Positions 27,858 through 36,354 are shown, counted from the stretch's first letter. The stretch is DNA of 64,000 nt from Bacteroidota bacterium (GCA_006218065.1 VBWE01000013.1:19570-83569), one strand, 5' to 3'. The notes: generated from the sequence alone by a model not told the origin. Made by a program: numbers and translations.

Positions 27858-28532
27858 ATGACTACTATGACACATCTCGATAGTTCCATACATCAGCTTA
27901 AGGAAAGCCTGATTGAAATGCACCGCCTGGTGCGCATGCAGGTGAGCAAGTGCCGCGACGCTTACGCCCGTTTCGATACCGATCTTGCGCGCGAAGTGAT
28001 CTCGAATGAAAAACACATCAACGCGCTGGAGCTGAAGATCGACCGCGACTGCGAGAATATGCTCGCGCTTTTCAACCCGGTAGCCGTCGACCTGCGTTTT
28101 ATACTGGCTGCGCTGAAAATCAATACCAACCTGGAGCGGACCAGCGACAATGCGGAAGGTATTGCGCGTTACGTGCTCGACCTGGGCAAACCTTTTTCGG
28201 AAGAAATTCAAAAAGATTACGAAGTGGAAGAAATGTTCCGCGTGGCGATCGGCATGGTTGACGATGCTACCGAAGCGTTTATCCACGAAGACACGGCGCT
28301 CGCGCGAAAGGTTTTCCAGAAAGACGACCTGCTGGATGCGATCAACCGGAAAGCTACGCAGACTACGTTACGGTATATCGCGGAAAACCGCCCCGATTCG
28401 CTGCATTACCTCAATACCATGTCCATTATCCGCAAACTCGAGCGGGTAGGTGACCAAACCAAAAACGTGGGCGAGGAAATCATCTTTTACATTGAAGCCA
28501 AAGTGCTGAAACACGGCAGTCCGAACCAGTAA
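27858..28532 (+). CDS. phoU: Phosphate signalling protein PhoU
   Basis: 224 residues, all helical: two copies of the PhoU three-helix domain with metal-site motifs (EKHINALELKID, VDLRFILAALKINTNLERTSDNAEGIA and NTMSIIRKLERVGDQTKNVGEEIIF). PhoU restrains the phosphate histidine kinase when Pst is active. It ends the pst operon; neither phoR nor phoB is visible in the window. A second ATG at 27867 (MTHLDSS) is an alternative start. A 430-base gap with a large palindromic element follows. Confidence 0.94.
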   Translation: MTTMTHLDSSIHQLKESLIEMHRLVRMQVSKCRDAYARFDTDLAREVISNEKHINALELKIDRDCENMLALFNPVAVDLRFILAALKINTNLERTSDNAEGIARYVLDLGKPFSEEIQKDYEVEEMFRVAIGMVDDATEAFIHEDTALARKVFQKDDLLDAINRKATQTTLRYIAENRPDSLHYLNTMSIIRKLERVGDQTKNVGEEIIFYIEAKVLKHGSPNQ

Positions 28533-28535
28533 GCT

Positions 28536-28851
28536 CTGTTTAAAATTCCTTCGGAATAAATCCTTCTTCAGCGGCAGGAGGCAGTCGGCAGCAGGCAGTC
28601 TTGGTATTACAGCGATGTCGTCAAAATTTACCTGCTCCGGATTTAACCGGGCTGATGGAATAGCTCTTACTTCAACGGCAGTTGGCAGCAGGCAGTCTAC
28701 AGGGATGTCGTCAAAATTTACCTGCTCCTGGTTTAAACCGGGCTGACTGCGACTGCGACTGCTGCTGCTGACTGCCTCCTGCCGCTGGATCTATTCCGAC
28801 ATACAGCAACAGTTTTCCTGTAAAACGGCTCTCCGGAGGAATTTTAAACAA
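28536..28851. repeat. 316-bp nested palindromic element between phoU and DUF47
   Basis: Outer ends: TGTTTAAAATTCCT (28537-28550) and its exact complement at 28837-28850. Inner arms: GCGGCAGGAGGCAGTC (28571-28586) and its exact complement at 28770-28785. Between them lies a 42-43-base direct repeat (28614-28655 and 28704-28746, starting GATGTCGTCAAAATTTACC). This fills most of the 430-base gap; the rest holds the Pho-box-like repeat and promoter of the next operon. No coding frame is supported. Confidence 0.75.
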
Positions 28852-28863
28852 GCATTCCTCTTC

Positions 28864-28881
28864 TTAATGTTTTCTTAACAT
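28864..28881 (+). promoter_or_regulatory. Pho-box-like direct repeat upstream of the DUF47-pit operon
   Basis: TTAATGT-TTTC-TTAACAT; the extended units TCTTAATGTTT and TCTTAACATAC are in 11-base register. The architecture matches the site at 22540-22557. It lies 29 bases before the -7 box at 28911. Confidence 0.6.
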
Positions 28882-28910
28882 ACAGATGTCGTTCGCCGGA
28901 CTTTCCTTTT

Positions 28911-28918
28911 TACATTTG
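28911..28918 (+). promoter_or_regulatory. DUF47-pit promoter, TACATTTG -7 box
   Basis: An exact TAnnTTTG match 44 bases before the DUF47 ATG and just downstream of the Pho-box-like repeat, with no TTG at -33, as expected for an activator-dependent promoter. Confidence 0.55.
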
Positions 28919-28962
28919 TCTCACCTTTTGTTAATTATTAATTAACAGAAAAAAACCAGACT

Positions 28963-29601
28963 ATGGGCTTTCTTTCATTCCTCACTCCCAAAGACAAGAA
29001 GTTCTTCCCTTTGTTCGAAAAAGCAGCGGAAAACCTGCTCAAAACTTCGGACGCGCTGATCGTACTGACCACGACAAATTCGGTTGAAGAACGTGCACAG
29101 CGCATCCGGGAAATTGAACACCTGGAACATGCCGGCGACAATATCACGCATCTTATATATAACGAACTGGGCAAAAATTTCATCACGCCCTTCGACCGCG
29201 AGGATATTCACGACCTGGCCAGTGCCATCGATGATATCATTGATTTTATTCACGGCTCGGCCAAACGGATCGATCTGTATAAGATCGATGAAATGGGGAC
29301 CGCTATTCCCGCGCTGGCCCGCTGCATCCGCGACGGGGCTGTAGAACTGAACGTAGCGCTGAAAAACCTGAACGGCATGAAAGACATCGATGCGGTGAAG
29401 GAAGCCTGCGTGAAAATGAACAGCCTGGAAAACGAAGCCGACGATATTTTCAATAAAGGCATTGCCGAGCTTTTCGAAAAAGAAAAAGACGCGATCAAAG
29501 TGATCAAATACAAAGAAGTGCTTTCGGCGCTTGAAACGGCCACGGACAAATGTGAAGACGCGGCAAACGTCATCCACACCATCATCGTGAAGCAATCCTG
29601 A
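28963..29601 (+). CDS. DUF47 family protein (PhoU-like Pit regulator)
   Basis: 212 residues, helical. The family signatures KDKKFFPLFEKAAENLLKTSDAL, REIEHLEHAGDNITHLIYNEL and FITPFDREDIHDLASAIDDIIDFI are clear. DUF47 proteins are related to PhoU and are usually encoded beside a Pit transporter, which they are thought to regulate or assist. Here the gene is 19 bases before pit. It has its own promoter with a Pho-box-like repeat. Confidence 0.93.
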   Translation: MGFLSFLTPKDKKFFPLFEKAAENLLKTSDALIVLTTTNSVEERAQRIREIEHLEHAGDNITHLIYNELGKNFITPFDREDIHDLASAIDDIIDFIHGSAKRIDLYKIDEMGTAIPALARCIRDGAVELNVALKNLNGMKDIDAVKEACVKMNSLENEADDIFNKGIAELFEKEKDAIKVIKYKEVLSALETATDKCEDAANVIHTIIVKQS

Positions 29602-29620
29602 TCAAACCTCCGGAACGGCT

Positions 29621-30823
29621 ATGACCCTGCTGATCATTGTTATCATACTGGCCATTATTTTCGACTTCATCAACGGTTTTCATGATGCGGCGAATTCCAT
29701 CGCCACCGTTGTTTCCACGAAAGTACTCACGCCGTTGCAGGCAGTTTTGTGGGCTGCGCTTTTTAATTTTGCGGCTTTCTTTATTTTCAAGGACCACGGC
29801 GTAGCGAATACTGTTGCGAAAACCGTTAAAGAAGAAAGTATTACGCTCACGGTCGTGATGGCCGGCCTGGTTGCAGCCATTGCCTGGAACCTCATTACCT
29901 GGTGGTATGGTATTCCTTCGAGTTCGTCGCATACGCTGATCGGCGGTTTTGCCGGCGCAGCCATTGCACACGCGGGCTTCATGTCGGTGCAGCCCGAACC
30001 GGTGATCAAAACGCTGAGCTTTATTTTCCTCGCCCCGATCGTGGGCCTGATCATGGCGGCCATTATTTCGTACTGGCTGCTGAACTCATTCCGGAAGAGC
30101 ATCTGGCCCAAACTGCTCAGCCTGCTTATAATCGGTGGAGTTTACTGGCTCGTGGCTTCCAAACTGCAAACCGATCCGGCCAAACTCAAAGGCGAATACG
30201 AATCGTACCTGGTCAAAGTCATTCTCGATACCAAAAATTTCAAATGGCTCCTGCTGGCCCTGATCATCACCATTATCGGCGGACTGTCACTCTTTCTCAG
30301 TTTTCTCAGCTCGGCCAGCGCGCAGCGATGGTTCAGGCGCATGCAACTGGTTTCTTCGGCTGCATTCAGTATCGGTCACGGCGGGAACGATGCGCAGAAA
30401 GTAATGGGCATCATCACCGTTGCGCTGATCAGCAGCGGGCAAATCGCTTCCTTCGAGGAAATGCCGAACTGGGTTCCACTGGTTTGTTATACCGCGATTG
30501 CCGCAGGAACTTTGAGCGGCGGATGGCGGATCATCAAAACGATGGGAACGAAAATCACCAAGGTTACGCCGTTCGAAGGCGTGGCTGCTGAAACCGCCGG
30601 CGCGCTGACGCTTTTCCTGAGCGAAGGTTTAAAAATTCCGGTGAGTACGACTCATACCATTACCGGTTCCATCATCGGTGTGGGCGTAACCAAACGTATT
30701 TCTGCGGTGCGCTGGGGTGTAACCGTAAACCTGCTCTGGGCGTGGATCCTGACGATCCCGGTTTCTGCCGTGATGGGTGGAGTTTTTTACTTCCTGCTGC
30801 AGTTTGCAACGGGCGGGAAATAG
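29621..30823 (+). CDS. pit: Inorganic phosphate transporter, PiT family
   Basis: 400 residues, about 10 membrane segments. The two PiT signature repeats are GFHDAANSIATVVSTKVLTP (residues 20-39) and GHGGNDAQKVMGIITVAL, with IPVSTTHTITGSIIGVGVTKR near the end. It is a low-affinity phosphate-metal symporter driven by protons or sodium. It is co-transcribed with DUF47. Together with Pst this gives high- and low-affinity uptake in one cluster. A 33-bp perfect inverted repeat follows and may end the transcript. Confidence 0.95.
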   Translation: MTLLIIVIILAIIFDFINGFHDAANSIATVVSTKVLTPLQAVLWAALFNFAAFFIFKDHGVANTVAKTVKEESITLTVVMAGLVAAIAWNLITWWYGIPSSSSHTLIGGFAGAAIAHAGFMSVQPEPVIKTLSFIFLAPIVGLIMAAIISYWLLNSFRKSIWPKLLSLLIIGGVYWLVASKLQTDPAKLKGEYESYLVKVILDTKNFKWLLLALIITIIGGLSLFLSFLSSASAQRWFRRMQLVSSAAFSIGHGGNDAQKVMGIITVALISSGQIASFEEMPNWVPLVCYTAIAAGTLSGGWRIIKTMGTKITKVTPFEGVAAETAGALTLFLSEGLKIPVSTTHTITGSIIGVGVTKRISAVRWGVTVNLLWAWILTIPVSAVMGGVFYFLLQFATGGK

Positions 30824-30858
30824 AACTCCCAACTTCCCCAATACCAATATTTATGAGA

Positions 30859-30951
30859 ACGTCACCCTGAGCGGCAGTCGAAGGGTGTGTACCGGGTACT
30901 TCTGTACAACGGATGTATTACACACCCTTCGACTGCCGCTCAGGGTGACGT
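30859..30951. repeat. Palindrome with 33-bp perfect arms after pit
   Basis: The arms at 30859-30891 and 30919-30951 are exact inverse complements (core CACCCTGAGCGGCAGTCG), with a 27-base spacer. The flanks continue partly (CCCAACTTCC at 30829 and GGAAGTTGGG near 30980). The core resembles short intergenic repeats found in many unrelated bacterial genomes. No other copy is present in the window. Confidence 0.85.
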
Positions 30952-31014
30952 CGTTATAGTTTAGTTATCGGAATTACCTGGAAGTTGGGAATTGAGAATT
31001 GGAATCTCTCCGGG

Positions 31015-31536
31015 TTACTGCACCAAAATATCCGTACTCATCACTTTATTACTCTCGTGCAGTTCGCGGTCAACGATATAGATTTCGTAACGGATCACGT
31101 TGTGTCCCGGTGCATGGTAAAGTGTGAACGGATGTAACGTGACGATGATATCGCCGGTGAGCGATTCTTTCTGATCGTTCTGCGTCAGGTTCGGAACGCG
31201 GTAGTTGAAATCCAGCGTATCGAGAATCGTATCCGTATTCAGGTACAGGAGGAAAGGTTTGAAATTACCAAGGCTGTCCTGGTAATAATAGCGCATGAAA
31301 AAATTGTAGTAATACTTTGACGTATTGTTGAACGGCCCGGTCGTATCTTCCTGCCCGAGCCCGATATCCCCGTCGCCGTCGGTAAACGTAATAATAACCT
31401 GGGCAGAATCGTTGCCGAGTTTTTTGAACTCTTTGAATTCAATAGCCGGTTCCGGCGGAAAAGTGTCTTCTTTTTTGCAGCCCCAGGAAAGGAGCAATCC
31501 GGTAAAAAGGGTTAAAAAAGGGATAATGCGCTTCAT
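31015..31536 (-). CDS. Predicted lipoprotein of unknown function
   Basis: 173 residues. The N-terminus MKRIIPFLTLFTGLLLSWGCKKED is a lipoprotein signal with lipobox LSWGC. The mature part has the pattern ITFTDGDGDIGLGQEDT, an acidic loop that could bind calcium, then beta-rich sequence with YYYNFFMRYYYQDSLGNF. Such proteins are common in Bacteroidota without an assigned role. It is divergent from the LuxE-like gene across an 83-base gap. No operon partner is visible. Confidence 0.75.
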   Translation of the reverse strand: MKRIIPFLTLFTGLLLSWGCKKEDTFPPEPAIEFKEFKKLGNDSAQVIITFTDGDGDIGLGQEDTTGPFNNTSKYYYNFFMRYYYQDSLGNFKPFLLYLNTDTILDTLDFNYRVPNLTQNDQKESLTGDIIVTLHPFTLYHAPGHNVIRYEIYIVDRELHESNKVMSTDILVQ

Positions 31537-31619
31537 GAAAATGGAAATGAGAAATAAAATTAGCGAAAGATTGCCAATTTTGCAAAAGAATCGGGCTCTT
31601 TAGCCGGTTCCAACCGGTA

Positions 31620-32612
31620 ATGATGATGTTCAGCAGCGAATTCAAACGGGCCATTTTCAGGATAAGCGAAACGGATTTTGAAAAAACGGCGCTCGCTGTT
31701 TTTCGATTCCAGGCGGAGCATGTGCCCGTGTACCGCGACTACCTGCGCCTGCTGCACATCGATCCGGCGCGTATTTACGAGATGCATAAAATTCCTTTCC
31801 TGCCGGTGGAGTTTTTCAAATCACATCGCGTGATTGCCGAAGGAGTTACTCCTGGAATAGAATTTTCGAGCAGCGGAACATCCGGAACGGTTACTTCGAA
31901 ACACCCGGTGGCGGAGAAAAACCTCTATGAAAACAGTTTCATCCGCGGGTTTGAGCATTTTTACGGCCCGCTCGACGATTATTGCGTGCTGGCCCTGCTT
32001 CCGTCGTATCTCGAACGCGAAGGATCGTCGCTGGTGTATATGGCGGATTATTTCGTACGCCTCAGCGGGCATCCCGGCAGCGGGTTTTACCTGCACGATT
32101 ACGTCGCGCTCGCAGAAAAACTAAAAGAAACCGATACTTCCGGGAAAAAGGTACTGCTGCTCGGCGTAACGTATGCCTTGCTCGATCTTGCCGAACAGTT
32201 TCCGCAGCCGCTGAAAAATACGGTCATCATGGAAACCGGCGGCATGAAAGGGAAACGGAAAGAAATCGTGCGTGAAGAACTGCATGCCGTCCTGCAAAAC
32301 GCATTCGGCGTGGAAAAAATACATTCCGAATACGGCATGACCGAACTCCTGTCGCAGGCGTATTCCAAAGGCGACGGCCGGTTTTTCTGCCCGCCCTGGA
32401 TGCGCGTAGCCGTGCGGGATGTGGACGATCCTTTTGCGTATTCGCCGCGCGGACGTACCGGCGGACTGAACATCATCGACCTGGCGAACCTGTATTCCTG
32501 CAGTTTCATTTCCGTTTCCGATCTCGGCAGGATCAACAAAGACGGCAGCTTCGAAGTCCTCGGCCGTTTCGATCACAGCGAGATACGCGGGTGTAATTTG
32601 CTGGTGCAATGA
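31620..32612 (+). CDS. LuxE/PaaK-like acyl-protein synthetase family protein
   Basis: 330 residues. It belongs to the ANL adenylating superfamily, LuxE branch: FSSSGTSGTVTSKHPV is the phosphate-binding loop, IMETGGMKGKRKEIVREEL and IHSEYGMTELLSQAYS are the middle adenylation motifs, and DLGRINKDGSFEVLGRFDHSEIRGCNLL is the hinge region. It should activate an acid as an adenylate; LuxE then transfers the acyl group to a protein. No luxCD or polysaccharide genes lie beside it, so the substrate is open. Relatives in Bacteroidota are often near lipid or O-antigen genes. The first of several clustered ATG codons is used. Confidence 0.82.
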   Translation: MMMFSSEFKRAIFRISETDFEKTALAVFRFQAEHVPVYRDYLRLLHIDPARIYEMHKIPFLPVEFFKSHRVIAEGVTPGIEFSSSGTSGTVTSKHPVAEKNLYENSFIRGFEHFYGPLDDYCVLALLPSYLEREGSSLVYMADYFVRLSGHPGSGFYLHDYVALAEKLKETDTSGKKVLLLGVTYALLDLAEQFPQPLKNTVIMETGGMKGKRKEIVREELHAVLQNAFGVEKIHSEYGMTELLSQAYSKGDGRFFCPPWMRVAVRDVDDPFAYSPRGRTGGLNIIDLANLYSCSFISVSDLGRINKDGSFEVLGRFDHSEIRGCNLLVQ

Positions 32613-32627
32613 TGGCCCGGTTTTTTC

Positions 32628-32715
32628 ACCGCTGAGTTTACGCAGAGATATTCGAACCAAATCTCTGCGGCGCAGATCAGGCGGGCAGGCTCTGCGTTCC
32701 CTGCGGCTCCGCGGT
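32628..32715. repeat. Weak intergenic palindrome downstream of the LuxE-like gene
   Basis: Contains a perfect inner hairpin GCAGAGAT (32642-32649) / ATCTCTGC (32661-32668), with partly complementary outer flanks (ACCGCTGAG... and ...CTCCGCGGT). It is less regular than the other elements. Confidence 0.45.
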
Positions 32716-32813
32716 AAAGATTAATGCGACTGATACCGCCAATTGTCCATTTTGTACCGCCACTTGTCAAAACGGAGTGCAACAAATCCGGAAAGCTTTC
32801 GTAAGATTGAGGT

Positions 32814-33176
32814 ATGAAACGCCTGCTCATCCTGTTCGCAATCCCGCTGTTTTTATCGTCCTGCAAAAAAGACGATCCGGCAACCGAAGCACGGGTTTCG
32901 TACAGCGTAAAGGAAACGTCACAGGATACCCCGACGTATTCCGTTTCGTACACCGCCGATGGCAAAGCGACTAAATCGGTGGGCGGACTCAGTTCCTCGC
33001 AATGGGATTCGGAAACGGTTCACCTCAAACGCGGCGATTTCGTTTCATTCAATGTCAGCAGTTCTTCTCCTGACGGCGATTTTATTCTCTACGTCTATCT
33101 CAACGGCGTACTCTGGGAAAGCAAGGAAATGCACAACCCGAACGGGAATGTGACGATCAGCGGGGATTTACCGTAA
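32814..33176 (+). CDS. Small predicted lipoprotein
   Basis: 120 residues. Signal MKRLLILFAIPLFLSSCKKDD with lipobox LSSC. The mature 100 residues form a beta-rich domain with SYSVKETSQDTPTYSVSYTADGKAT and a C-terminal ILYVYLNGVLWESKEMHNPNGNVTISG, like the small single-domain immunoglobulin-type lipoproteins of Bacteroidota. No function is assigned. It stands alone between two intergenic palindromes. Confidence 0.72.
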   Translation: MKRLLILFAIPLFLSSCKKDDPATEARVSYSVKETSQDTPTYSVSYTADGKATKSVGGLSSSQWDSETVHLKRGDFVSFNVSSSSPDGDFILYVYLNGVLWESKEMHNPNGNVTISGDLP

Positions 33177-33196
33177 ACTTCAAGATCGTTTTCCGA

Positions 33197-33312
33197 AAAA
33201 GCAAAAGAGCAAAAGAGCAAAAAGCAATTTGCGATACGCAATTGTTTTTTGCTTTAAAAGGTACTTCTGCGCAGCAGTATAAAACGGAATTGCTTTTTGC
33301 TTTTGCTCTTGC
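33197..33312. repeat. A-rich palindrome between the small lipoprotein and the acyltransferase
   Basis: The arms are built from AAGCAAAAGAGCAAAAAGC (33199-33225) and TTGCTTTTTGCTTTTGCTCTT (33290-33311). A second small palindrome CTGCGCAGCAG occurs twice, at about 33267 and 33330. It lies 3' of both flanking genes (convergent), so it may act as a two-way terminator. Confidence 0.6.
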
Positions 33313-33347
33313 CTTTTTGAGTACGTACTGCTGCGCAGCAGTGTAAA

Positions 33348-34421
33348 TCACAGCGTATACTTCTTCCGCATCAGCAAAAACGGCCGCTCAATGAGATAAT
33401 ACGTGAGCGCGGAAAATCCGAAAACCACCGGCACGGCAACGAGGGTGGATACCAGCAACGCAGTATCGAACCCGGTGAGCGTAACCTGGAATTCACGCAT
33501 GAGGTAGTGGAGAAAAATGATGACGGGCAGATGGCACCAGTATGCTGAATAACTCAACTCACCGCAACGCGCCAGCGAACGATCAATGATTTTTGGAAAA
33601 AGTACGGCGGGCAAACTGAGATAACCGATGATCAGTAAAGCGTAAAAAACACCTTCGATGGCGGGCATCACGAGCCAGAACGCGCTGGGCGAATGTCCTT
33701 TTGCTTCCTGGTAAAATCCCCCGGCCTGGTTGAACACATGATACACGAACATGATGCCGAGCATTGCGCCAACAGTAACCACGAACGAAAGTCCGCCGTT
33801 CAGCTTGATGCGCCGGTACATTTTCGCGGCAAGCATGCCCAGCAGGAACTGGTCAATGCGCCCGAAAATCGTCCAGTACGAAACGTCCTGCACGGTATGT
33901 GTTTGCGCATACGCCAGTCCGCGGAAAATAAAAAACACAAGCAAAAGAAGCAGCACGTTACGTATGCCGTTTTTCTGATCGATCCAGCGGTGCAGGAAAG
34001 GGAAGAGCAGGTAAAACTGGAATTCCACGACGATCGTCCAGCCCACGCCAGGCGTCTGCCGCGGATCGAGCAGGAGGAAACCGTTCACCAGCGATTTTAC
34101 CGTATCGAAATTATCGACGTAAATGTGATAAAGACTCCAGAGAATAAAAAGCGGGGCGATGCGCAGCAACCGGTTGCGGATAAATTTCCCGTAACTGATC
34201 TCTTTCCCGTCGTTGATGTACTGGAAAATAAAACCGCTGAGCACCATGAACAGCGCCACGCCGGTATGTCCTTCTTCCAAAAGGCTGAGCGGGAAAAACG
34301 AAGGCACATAACTGGTCGGTACAAACTGTTCATGCACAAAATGCCAGGTCAGCACCAGGAACGCCGCCAGGAAACGCAGGTGATCGAGTCGCGATAAGTA
34401 AATCCTTTCGGTGGATTCCAT
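33348..34421 (-). CDS. Acyltransferase 3 (OafA/YrhL) family membrane protein
   Basis: 357 residues, about 10 membrane segments. The N-terminal IYLSRLDHLRFLAAFLVLTWHFVHE has the catalytic His region and the Arg of the family; GHTGVALFMVLSGFIFQY follows. It probably O-acylates a cell-surface polysaccharide or lipid at the inner membrane. No glycan-biosynthesis genes are next to it. It precedes nothing on the same strand closely; trpS lies 100 bases upstream on the same strand with a small repeat between. Confidence 0.88.
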   Translation of the reverse strand: MESTERIYLSRLDHLRFLAAFLVLTWHFVHEQFVPTSYVPSFFPLSLLEEGHTGVALFMVLSGFIFQYINDGKEISYGKFIRNRLLRIAPLFILWSLYHIYVDNFDTVKSLVNGFLLLDPRQTPGVGWTIVVEFQFYLLFPFLHRWIDQKNGIRNVLLLLLVFFIFRGLAYAQTHTVQDVSYWTIFGRIDQFLLGMLAAKMYRRIKLNGGLSFVVTVGAMLGIMFVYHVFNQAGGFYQEAKGHSPSAFWLVMPAIEGVFYALLIIGYLSLPAVLFPKIIDRSLARCGELSYSAYWCHLPVIIFLHYLMREFQVTLTGFDTALLVSTLVAVPVVFGFSALTYYLIERPFLLMRKKYTL

Positions 34422-34437
34422 GGCGTATTCCGTTCTT

Positions 34438-34517
34438 GGTTTACCGTTTTTGGTTTACCGTTTTTATGTTTTCGAATTTAAAACAGAAAACCGTAAACAG
34501 TGAACGGAAAACGGTGA
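34438..34517. repeat. Tandem and inverted GGTTTACCGTTTTT repeats between trpS and the acyltransferase
   Basis: GGTTTACCGTTTTT occurs twice in tandem (34438-34465). A near-inverse copy (AAAACCGTAAAC and GGAAAACGGT) follows at 34487-34515, so the RNA can fold back. It is a further private intergenic palindrome. Confidence 0.6.
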
Positions 34518-34521
34518 ATAT

Positions 34522-35505
34522 TTAAAACCCCAGTTTCTCGCGTACCAGTTTCAGTTTCGGCCGTGCGATGGCGCGTGCTTTTTCCTCGCCGATGCTGAGT
34601 TTTTCTTCCAGCAGTCCCGGGTCGCTCATGAACCGGTTGAATGCTTCGCGTTCGTTTTTGAATTTGTCGAGGATGACTTCGAGCAGCGCGGTTTTGGCAT
34701 GACCGTAACCGAATCCGCCGGCGAGGTATTTCGAACGCATATCCGAAACCTGTCCGGCCGAGCCAAGCAAACGGTACAGTGCGAAAACGTTGCAGGTATC
34801 GGGATCTTTCGGATCGTCGAGGCCTTTCGAATCGGTTACGATGGACATCACGACTTTTTTCAGTTCTTTTTCCGGCAGGAAAATATTGATGAAGTTGCCG
34901 TACGATTTGCTCATCTTGCGTCCGTCGGTGCCGGGAACAGTCATTACTTCTTCGCTGATAAGCGGTTCCGGAAGAACGAATATTTCCTCGCCTGTCGAAC
35001 GGTTGAAAGCGCCGGCAATATCGCGGGCCATCTCCAGGTGCTGTTTCTGGTCTTTGCCCACGGGTACGAATTCCGCATCATAAAGAATAATATCCGCCGC
35101 CATCAGCACCGGGTAAGTGAAAAGGCCGGCATTGATATCTTTCAGGTTTTCTGATTTGTCCTTGAACGAAGTGGCGTTCAGCAACATCGTATAAGGCGTA
35201 TAGCAGTTCAGGTACCAGGTCAACTCACAGACTTCCGGCACCATGCTCTGGCGGTACACGCAATGCTTTTCCACGTCGAGTCCGAAAGCCAGCCATGCCG
35301 CGGCTACGCCAAGTGTATTTTCACGGCGCTTCGCAGCGTCTTTCAGCGAAGTGAGCGAATGCAGGTCGGCGATGAAATAAAAACAGTCGTTGCCCGGTTT
35401 TTTCGAAAGCTCGATAGCAGGCATGATCGCGCCCAGCAAATTGCCGAGATGCGGAACACCGCTGATTTGACCGCTGCTTTGTATGCCGGTAAGAATTCTG
35501 GACAT
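34522..35505 (-). CDS. trpS: Tryptophan--tRNA ligase
   Basis: 327 residues, the standard length. Class I aminoacyl-tRNA synthetase: the HIGH element is PHLGN (residues 18-22), the KMSKS loop is GRKMSKSYGN, and DLHSLTSLKDA, YPVLMAADIILYDAEFVPVGKDQKQHLEMARDIA are typical TrpRS blocks. It charges tRNA-Trp. It is divergent from plsC. A near-match to the -7 box (TATCTTTA on the minus strand near 35526) precedes the start. No T-box or other leader is recognised. Confidence 0.97.
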   Translation of the reverse strand: MSRILTGIQSSGQISGVPHLGNLLGAIMPAIELSKKPGNDCFYFIADLHSLTSLKDAAKRRENTLGVAAAWLAFGLDVEKHCVYRQSMVPEVCELTWYLNCYTPYTMLLNATSFKDKSENLKDINAGLFTYPVLMAADIILYDAEFVPVGKDQKQHLEMARDIAGAFNRSTGEEIFVLPEPLISEEVMTVPGTDGRKMSKSYGNFINIFLPEKELKKVVMSIVTDSKGLDDPKDPDTCNVFALYRLLGSAGQVSDMRSKYLAGGFGYGHAKTALLEVILDKFKNEREAFNRFMSDPGLLEEKLSIGEEKARAIARPKLKLVREKLGF

Positions 35506-35568
35506 AATGTAAAAATTAAGCCGTAAAGATAGGAATTCACCCGGCAGGGCTACTCAATCCCCGTTTTG

Positions 35569-35576
35569 TACCTTTG
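35569..35576 (+). promoter_or_regulatory. plsC-gatC promoter, TACCTTTG -7 box
   Basis: TACCTTTG fits TAnnTTTG and ends 4 bases before ATG 35581. The transcript would start at or inside the start codon, pointing to a leaderless mRNA. Confidence 0.55.
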
Positions 35577-35580
35577 CCAA

Positions 35581-36354
35581 ATGCTACGCTTATACGCAGG
35601 CCTTATTCCCCGGGTACTGTGGAAGATTTTCTTTATTATCAATTTCGCAGCCGGGTTGCTCGTGGTTTACCCGGTACTCGCCATTTTGCTGGCGGGAAAA
35701 CCGAATTACCATGCGGCTTACCGCGTACTCCAGTTCTGGGGACGCTGGGTGCTTTACGTGCCCGGGATCATTCCGCGCGTGACCTGGGAATTCGATAAAA
35801 AAGATTTGCCGCGTACCTGCATTTTTGTCGCCAACCATACTTCGTATCTCGATATCGTGGAAAGTTTTTGTTTCCTTCCGCATTACCATGCCTACATGGT
35901 GAAAGAAGAAGCCGGGAAAGCGCCTTTGCTGCGCGTGGTTTTTCGTGATATGCATATCCTCGTCCAGCGGCAAAGCATTACGGCTTCGCATAAAGCATTC
36001 CTGCGCATTTCGGAAAAACTGGACCAGGGACACAGCGTTTTTATTTACCCGGAAGGTACTATTTCGGTACACGGGCAGCTGAAACTTTTTAAAAACGGGG
36101 CTTTCCGCCTGGCGATCGACAAGCAGCTGCCGATCGTTCCGATTACTTACTGCAATAACTGGCAACTGTTGCAGAACGGTGGTTTCGCGAAAGTTCCGGG
36201 CCGGCCGGGGCTTGCGCGGGTGATCGTGCATAAGCCGGTCGAGACCAGGGGCATGACTGAAGCGGATTTGGTATCTTTGTGTTCGGCTGTCCGCAGCACC
36301 ATTGAAAAATCACTGTCCGAAGAACTCCTTCGGAGAAAGAAAAAGCGAAAATGA
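35581..36354 (+). CDS. plsC: 1-acyl-sn-glycerol-3-phosphate acyltransferase
   Basis: 257 residues. It acylates lysophosphatidate to phosphatidate at the inner membrane. One N-terminal membrane segment (about 15-38); the acyltransferase motifs are NHTSYLD (His86, Asp91) and YPEGTIS. I start at ATG 35581; the longer reading from TTG 35566 would lie inside the -7 box. It overlaps gatC by 4 bases (ATGA), so translation is coupled. The charged tail RRKKKRK is unremarkable. Confidence 0.93.
   Translation: MLRLYAGLIPRVLWKIFFIINFAAGLLVVYPVLAILLAGKPNYHAAYRVLQFWGRWVLYVPGIIPRVTWEFDKKDLPRTCIFVANHTSYLDIVESFCFLPHYHAYMVKEEAGKAPLLRVVFRDMHILVQRQSITASHKAFLRISEKLDQGHSVFIYPEGTISVHGQLKLFKNGAFRLAIDKQLPIVPITYCNNWQLLQNGGFAKVPGRPGLARVIVHKPVETRGMTEADLVSLCSAVRSTIEKSLSEELLRRKKKRK

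Noticed and set aside
28536..28851. CRISPR-like appearance of the 42-base direct repeat
   Set aside because: Only two copies, spaced by unrelated inverted arms, and no cas genes nearby.
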